Below are positions 58,313-64,000 of a stretch of DNA of 64,000 nt, piece by piece. Below the pieces are notes generated by a model, which was given only the letters and a program-made list of their open reading frames with translations, ran no database searches and was not told the origin of the DNA. Source of the DNA: Pristionchus mayeri (lineage: Eukaryota > Nematoda > Chromadorea > Rhabditida > Neodiplogasteridae); assembly GCA_036245805.1 (NCBI GenBank), contig BTRK01000004.1:23822619-23886618 (forward strand). Reading direction: 5' to 3'. Positions within the stretch are counted from its first letter, which is position 1. Every line of letters starts with the position of its first letter. Made by a program: the position numbers and the translations under genes.

Positions 58313-58318
58313 AATAAA
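58313..58318 (+). terminator. poly(A) signal of the hnRNP gene
   Basis: AATAAA 246 bases after the stop codon and 64 bases before the ATG of the next gene, which suits an operon-type arrangement. Confidence 0.65.
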
Positions 58319-58381
58319 TTTCCAATTTAATCAAACCAGAGTACCGACAACGGGTTCGCGAGGCTAAGCGAAATTTACAAT

Positions 58382-58595
58382 ATGTCTGAAATGTTTGGCT
58401 TGGTGGTTGCTGGAAGACTAGTTCAGACTGATTGTAAGTCTTATTCTGTGTTGTTTCTGTATTGTTCCTGAATTCCAGTCTGTATTGTGAGCGAACGAGA
58501 AGCTGTTGTCGAAATCACTGATGCTGATTCTATCAATCACATCGTACTATTCCTTACTGGAGTTTGTCCTTTTCCCGATGGAATGAGTGGAGCCG
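58382..58595 (+). CDS. Hikeshi (OPI10 family) homologue, first two exons
   Basis: Exon 1 58382-58433 reads MSEMFGLVVAGRLVQTD. Exon 2 58479-58595 joins in phase 1 through a 45-bp intron and reads SINHIVLFLTGVCPFPDGMS. This matches the N-terminus of Hikeshi (MFG.LVAGRLVQT, then SINHVVVFMLGT.PFP.GM), the importin that carries Hsp70 into the nucleus on heat stress. Exon 2 ends at a GTAAGT donor in phase 1. The remaining exons were not found before 64000, so the intron is at least 5.4 kb and holds a hAT relative, MITEs and a poly-G element. The ATG is 314 bp beyond the hnRNP stop. Confidence 0.85.
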
Positions 58596-58946
58596 GTAAG
58601 TTCGGGTTTGTATTTTTTCACTCTCTAACATTTTTGAAGAGTTCACAACTAGGGATGTCAAAATAAAGAACTACTTTGATCAAACAAATGGAATAACACG
58701 GACATTTGAAATAAATTAGTGTACTAATAAGCAATGCAGGTCAAGTTGAAGTATCCAAGCCCTCTGAACTTTAAATGGGTCGGGTATACATTTCCATTTC
58801 AATTTTAAGCACCAATATTTCCAAATTTTGAAGAAATCACAGGATTGTAATTCAAGAGCTTGAATTGAAGATTGTTGTTACTATGATCGGTGTAAAACGG
58901 ACTTGTGTTCCTGATAGGTGTGGCAAACTTTTCGAGACGATTCTTC

Positions 58947-59506
58947 GGGGGGGGGGGGGGGGGGGGGGGGGGGTGACAAAAGCAAAAACGACAAAAGCAC
59001 AACTCGTCGCTGTTCGATTGCGATTGGGCGAAGGGACATGGGAGTCGGTTCATATTAATCAGCATGTGCTCCCCTACTTGTGCATGTGTAAGTCTTTCTA
59101 CCAGGCGATCTTGAGTTTCACTCCATATCTATGTATAGGGGTTCATGGTCCAAAATTGAGCATTTGAGTGGAAAATCATGGTAAGATAAACACCAAATGC
59201 CGTAACCAATCGATACATATATTACTTGGTAACAGTAGTTACTGGGGTACTAAGATATTAATTGGTTACGGCATTTGGTATTTATCTATTCATGATTTTC
59301 CACTCAAATTGCGAATTTTGGACCATGATCCCCTATACATAGATATGGAGTGAAACTCAAGATCGCCTGGTAGCAAGACTTACACATGCAAATGTAGGGG
59401 AGCACATACTGGTTACAATGAACCAACTACCAAGTCGCTTCGTCGAATCGCAAGCGAACGGCGACGAGTTGTGCTTTTGTCGTTTTTGCTTTTGTCACCC
59501 CCCCCC
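58947..59506. mobile_element. poly-G-ended palindromic hAT-type MITE, copy 2
   Basis: The left end is a run of about 28 G followed by TGACAAAAGCAAAAACGAC; the right end is the complement with nine C. Flanks GATTCTTC are identical at 58939-58946 and 59507-59514. The centre has GGGGTTCATGGTCCAAAATT and its complement as in copy 1 (25924-26430). The G run is much longer than the C run, consistent with slippage. In the Hikeshi intron. Confidence 0.85.
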
Positions 59507-59669
59507 GATTCTTCAATATGTTTCATAGCTCGTTTGCATATTGCAGCCGATCAAAGAAATCGAAAAATGGAGAAACTGCTCTTGATTTTGACATCCCTAT
59601 TCACAACCCCCCAATATCGACAAAACTGTTCCAAACCTTTCTCGATGTGTTGCAATATCATCATGAGTT

Positions 59670-60605
59670 TAGGGGGGGGGGGGGGGGGGCAACGGTGTTT
59701 ACCAATGAGCAAAACAATTAACAAATTTGTGTGCATTTGGAAGCTTATCTTACCACATTTCAACTTTTCAATTTAGTTTTTGAATAATTTCATAAAAATA
59801 TAGAGAAATAACAGTAAAGAATGCAAGGTAAAATGGCGACGCTTTTAGTTCAAATGGATGCGCATCGCAGGACACTGTGTTCTCAAAATTATCGCAAATT
59901 GAAATTTATTCTGCTTGGCTTATATGCTCCAAATGTGGTCTATAACGTTGTTATTACATATATGACGTACCCTTACAATAACTATTTCTCAAATTTACCA
60001 ATAAAACGCACTGGGGATTTAAAACAACTCCAGAAGCAATATGTTAGGATTACGGTAGTCACAAATTTGAAGTCTAATTTCGAAGAGGACGCGAACCGTA
60101 TATTTTTTATTTTTGCACATATGAATCGAAATAGTGTGATGAAAAAAATAGCAAAAAATCTCAGATATACGGTTTGCGTCCTTTTCGAAAACACCGAATA
60201 TGTATTTTCACAACGGTAAAACGCTCAACTTTGACGGCCTCATTCTTTTTTATCTGATATTTATATTTATTTTCATGTTGAAAACAGTTTTTTGTGCCTC
60301 GTAATCCACCTATATTAAGAAAAAAGAAACTTCAACACTTAATTCTGAAAACACGTATATTTTTGAACACGTCGTGCTTCTTCAGTTATGCAATATATCC
60401 CTTCTTGCCATGCTAGTTGCACTTTAATTATATCTTCTTATTCATTCCAATCAATAAAATAGTTTTAAAATTACATTAAATATTTTTAAAAAATGTTTTA
60501 AAATATTGAAAGAATTTTTATTGAAAAATACGGTAGTTTGAAAGCAAAAGCGTCGGAAGGAGGCAACCAATATTCCGTACTCAAATATTCGGGCTGCCGT
60601 CCCTA
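59670..60605 (-). mobile_element. non-autonomous hAT relative, copy 3
   Basis: In inverted orientation to 62903-63817: the left boundary has TAGGG extended to a run of about 18 G before CAACGGTGTT, and the right boundary is CGGGCTGCCGTCCCTA. The flanking 8-mers match at only 4 of 8, so it may be older or rearranged. Open frames inside (59821-60219) are not transposase-like. Confidence 0.65.
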
Positions 60606-61820
60606 CATAGGACCCCTCAAGCAAAATTTCAAACTTTTCATAAATTCACCATTTTGATAGGAATAGGTTATTGGCGATACAGAATCAAAATGCTGTCGGC
60701 GGAATTTAATAAGATTTCAATTTCATCCAGCATAGAGAACCCCGTCAATTATGGTGTGCTCTCGAACGCACGCGCTTCTTGATGCGTCGTGGATTCAGTG
60801 CGCTCTGTCACGCGCTTTTCTTTGAGTCAATATTTTTAAAATCAATATTAAATAAATAAATTTACTGATTTGGCAATTTTCGCAGCTATGTAGCATGAAC
60901 AATAGTTGACCGATTTAGCGACTGTTGGATGAATTAATCATTAGTAATCATGTCTTTACTTTAACACGGCGTACTGTACCTATGTTATTGTTGATCTAAC
61001 CTATCTAAACATGTCAGATCTTGTCAAATACAATCCTGCGTATACTATTCCTAACGCTGGAGAGAGGAAGGTGTTAAATGGGCTACACCATTCGCGAAAG
61101 ATAGGCTTCTGGGATAAATGTTCTTTTTGTCAGATATTCGGTTAACTGTTTTCCTATTAGTTAGTAGTACGTAATAGGGAATGATGTGGAAGTCACTCTG
61201 ATCACTATCAGTTCTGTTACAAAACGGGCTTGATCGTTGGACGTCTGCACTTTTTTCAACTAAAATCTGTTCTCATTCTAGAACAACAGGATTGGCACCA
61301 TTCGAATGATCATGACTTGTTTTTCTTTATAATAGTTTATCTTTGATCTCTGACTCTCATCATACACTCACCATTGGTAAATCAATCCGTAGCATCCTCA
61401 TCTCAATGCCAGATATGGTTGGTTTTCTCTAGCTCCTAAGATCATCCCATAAATGATCTTTGATCTCTCCCTCTTCGAAAAAAATAAGGAAGAAGCAATA
61501 TTAACGACAATGGGCACATATGAGACGTTAAATCAGGCGGTCGATTCCGTATTTTTCTTGCAAGTTCTTCATTATTGGTTCAAATCCGTACCAAGCGTTT
61601 CATGGGCAGGAACCACGGTTGTTGCTCCAGTAAATTCGACAGTATTCCAGGAAATGGTATATGATGTATCAATGATTAATTTCGGATTTTTATGGGTAAT
61701 CATTCTTACTGTTTTTCTCAAAAATAATTGCGCAGCTGTCGCGTGCATGCTTCAAAGTTGATAAAAACAAAGCTGCAAATACTTCGTTGAGAAAAAAAAC
61801 AATATAACATAAAAAGTACT
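60606..61820. other. Hikeshi intron stretch, no assignable gene
   Basis: Two short plus-strand frames, 61012-61145 (MSDLVKYNPAYTIPNAGERK) and 61453-61761, have no recognised domain. The second ends near a possible donor (TTTTATGGGTAATC). They could be exon-like or chance. Confidence 0.3.
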
Positions 61821-62055
61821 TTAAAGTTACCCAATAAGGACGAAACCCTGATCTCACCCTGATCCCGTCGCGTGTACGAGAGAGTATGCAAAAGTGAGAG
61901 AGCGCGGAATTACGCTGATCATTTCCGGCTTTCCCTTGAGGCTATTATTGATTTTTAGCATTTTTGAATATTCATTCTATACTAATTCAACCATCGGCTA
62001 TTCGATGAAGGACAAAAAATAATGGGTCAATTTCGTCCTTGTTGGGTAACTTTAA
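61821..62055. mobile_element. TTAA-type MITE, copy 3
   Basis: TTAAAGTTACCCAA at 61821 and TTGGGTAACTTTAA ending 62055. Shorter (235 bp) than copy 1 and with a diverged interior containing TGTACGAGAGAGTATGCAAA, as in copy 2. Confidence 0.7.
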
Positions 62056-62260
62056 AGTCCTGCTGGCTATTCAAAAACCGAAGAAAAAATCGATTCGATA
62101 CATCACAGTACCTTTCTGTGTTCAAACTGTTTATTACAGTACTATCGAATAGATGAGCATGCAGTTAGCCATGTTTGCCGAACCAGATTTTTATTTTTTT
62201 CAAGCTGCTGGCACGCGATGAGAGGGAGATCACAATCAATAAAAACTGTGAAACGGCATG

Positions 62261-62709
62261 CACGGTGAAACGCCCTAACACAAAACTGCCGCTTTTGTCT
62301 GCTTCTCTGCGCTCTCTTCATCGTCACTTCCGATCACTAACTAACTTTTAAGGAAAAGAGCAGTTCGTGATCGGGAGCCGTTGCTAAAACAATGACATGG
62401 TTCTGGACAGGGTGACAAAAGACGGATTTCTTTAGTTAATTTTGTAAAAATTTAATAGTTCGGTGAAAACTTAGTTATCATCAATATGTAAACTTAGCAT
62501 ATATAACTACTTTTCAAAAAAATTGGAAGTGGCCAAGGCAAATTGCAAAATTCAAAAACTGGGTTGGGTCTCACCACGACATGCTTTAAGTTTATCCTTG
62601 CTATGGCTAGACATTTCGTCGTTTACGTTTGAAAAATATTAAATATTCGCGCGTTTTTGACTTTCTTACTTTTATAATACAGTATGACCGTCACTGACGT
62701 TTCACCGTG
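62261..62709. mobile_element. Transib-like element, copy 2, without the MITE
   Basis: Inverted relative of 24212-25099 with the same CACGGTGAAACG ends. It contains GCATGCTTTAAGTTTATCC, the unoccupied TTAA site of the MITE in copy 1. Its own flanks (gcatg/cgcgg) do not match. Confidence 0.6.
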
Positions 62710-62902
62710 CGCGGCATCTTTGTCTTTTAGAGATATCGAATTAATTGTGTGAAATGACGTAAAGTTCCGAATTTGTGATCCATAATTGAATATGTTTGCC
62801 GAACCAGATTTTTTTTATTTTCCCAGAATCTGTGCGTTATTGAATTAACTTCTTATTCAGGAAAAACTGAGGAGCGGCATCCTTTACCTTTTCAGACAAT
62901 CG

Positions 62903-63817
62903 TAGGGACGGCAGCCCGAATTTTTGAGTACGGAATATTGGTTGCCTCCTTACGACGCTTTTGCTTTCAAACTACCGTACTTTTGAAGCGAAATTCTTTC
63001 AATATTTTAAAACATTTAAAAAAAATATTTAATGTAATTATTCGACAATTTTATTAGTTGGAATGAATAAGAACACATAATGAAAGAACACCAAGCATGG
63101 CAAGAAGGGACATATTGAATAAATTAAGAAGCACGACGTGATCGAAAATATACGTGTTTTCAGAATTACCTGTTGAAGCGTCATTTCCTCAGTTTAAGTA
63201 GATTATCAATCACAAAAAATTGTTTTCACAATAAAAATAAATATAAATATCAAATAATAGAGAATGAGGCTGTCAAAATTGAGCGTTTTACCGTTGTGAA
63301 AATGCATTTCCGGTGTTTCCAAAGAGGACGACTTCCGTATATTTGAGATTTTTTGATATTTGTTTTAGAGCAGGATTTCCCAATTTATGGTAAAAAACCA
63401 GAAATATACGGAAGTCGTCCTCTTTTTAAATGATTTTTAAAGTTCTCGGTATCGTAATCTTAACTGATTCTGAAGTTCTACCAATATTAAACTATTCTTT
63501 CTATTATTAAACGATGTTTCATTGCTGTCGGAGTACTGTTAACATAAGAAAAAAAATTATTGAACCTCAATCATGAAGTTTTACAACGCAACCGAATTTC
63601 AGTTTGCGATAATTTTAGTAAAAACGTGACTTGCGATGCGCTCCACTTGTACTGAAAGCGTCGGCCTTTTGCTTATCATTCATTTATGCTTTTCTTATTA
63701 TTTTACATTATTTTTGAAAAACTAAAGTGAAAAGTCGAAATGGGGTAGGGTAAGCTTCCATTTGCACACCAATTTGTTAATTGTTCTGCTCATTCATAAA
63801 CACGGCTGCTGTCCCTA
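62903..63817 (+). mobile_element. non-autonomous hAT relative, copy 2 (8-bp duplication)
   Basis: Ends TAGGGACGGCAGCCCG and, inverted, TAGGGACAGCAGCCGTG; the flanks GACAATCG are identical at 62895-62902 and 63818-63825. It shares terminal regions of about 400 bp (left) and 220 bp (right), and the subterminal hairpin, with the 4.25-kb element, but the gene is deleted. Confidence 0.88.
63316..63427. repeat. subterminal hairpin of the short hAT relative
   Basis: GAGGACGACTTCCGTATATT and its complement flank a loop of about 50 bp. The counterpart of 32334-32443, with paired changes that keep the stem. Confidence 0.65.
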
Positions 63818-63825
63818 GACAATCG

Positions 63826-63950
63826 ACAACAAGCGACTTTTGCGTTGTGAATTTGAATTCGCGGGCTATTAGGAAACATCGAAAGTGCAGAGAATTTTCC
63901 CCGGTTTTCATTTTTGATTTTCCGGTTCGGTGGTCCCTACCCTACATGAG
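63826..63950. other. gene-free stretch
   Basis: Nothing recognised in this short AT-rich spacer between the hAT relative and the last MITE. Confidence 0.4.
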
Positions 63951-64000
63951 TTAAATTTACCCAACACCCCTGCAATTTTTTTAAACTAGCGCCATGAAAA
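63951..64000 (-). mobile_element. TTAA-type MITE, copy 4, cut by the window edge
   Basis: TTAAATTTACCCAACACCCC followed by sequence complementary to the right end of copy 1 (TTTAAACTAGCGCCATG). Confidence 0.65.

Noticed and set aside
59821..60219. 132-codon open frame
   Set aside because: Lies inside a non-autonomous hAT relative and matches no part of the transposase.
62142..62327. 61-codon minus-strand frame
   Set aside because: Overlaps the end of a Transib-like element and its flank; the related sequence at 25030-25100 shows it is repeat DNA.

Overview
The window looks like nuclear DNA of a nematode, probably rhabditid in the broad sense. Four multi-exon genes are split by introns of two kinds: tiny (72-84 bp) or swollen to 5-10 kb with transposons. 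The best-recognised protein matches the nematode hnRNP A1 homologue HRPA-1 exon by exon. There are RTE and CR1-like LINEs, a mariner, and many foldback elements. No rRNA, no confident functional tRNA and no CRISPR array was seen. The species cannot be named from this sequence.

Host genes, left to right: (1) the 3' half of an unidentified coiled-coil plus Ser/Pro-rich protein (+, exons 10535-23076). (2) Convergent with it, the 3' part of a C3HC zinc-finger (ZC3HC1/NIPA-like) gene (-, 25221-23309). (3) A decayed rpl-26 pseudogene (+, 37518-38309). (4) A complete hnRNP A1-type gene (+, 42815-58067, seven exons, 299 codons). (5) Only 314 bp further on, the first two exons of a Hikeshi (OPI10-family) gene (+, 58382-58595, continuing past the window). 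Genes 4 and 5 are spaced like a nematode operon.

Everything else is a layered mobile-element landscape. 0.9-10.3 kb is a four-level nest: a long inverted repeat holds a 5'-truncated CR1-like LINE, whose reverse transcriptase is split by a second CR1-like LINE, whose ORF1 is split by a 1.24-kb palindrome. 17.0-22.6 kb is a palindrome of about 2.7 kb with an RTE LINE in one arm, flanked by a 9-bp duplication. 31.9-36.2 kb is a 4.25-kb hAT-type transposon with TAGGGAC ends and an 8-bp duplication. It encodes a 732-codon open frame with hAT-like signatures and a possible C-terminal Tudor-like module, and a 0.9-kb non-autonomous relative lies at 62.9-63.8 kb. The two giant hnRNP introns hold mariner, hAT, TTAA-type and 9-bp-duplication MITEs, SINE-like units and several near-perfect palindromes of 1-2.5 kb.

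The most unusual pattern is how much of the window is long palindrome, and that several palindromes carry tRNA-like (Pol III A/B box) sequence in both arms, as if tRNA-derived SINEs had been inverted-duplicated. Because each palindrome holds two copies of itself, insertions in one arm can be dated and their target-site duplications checked against the other arm. All alignments were done by eye; boundaries are good to a few bases where a duplication is named, and to tens of bases elsewhere.
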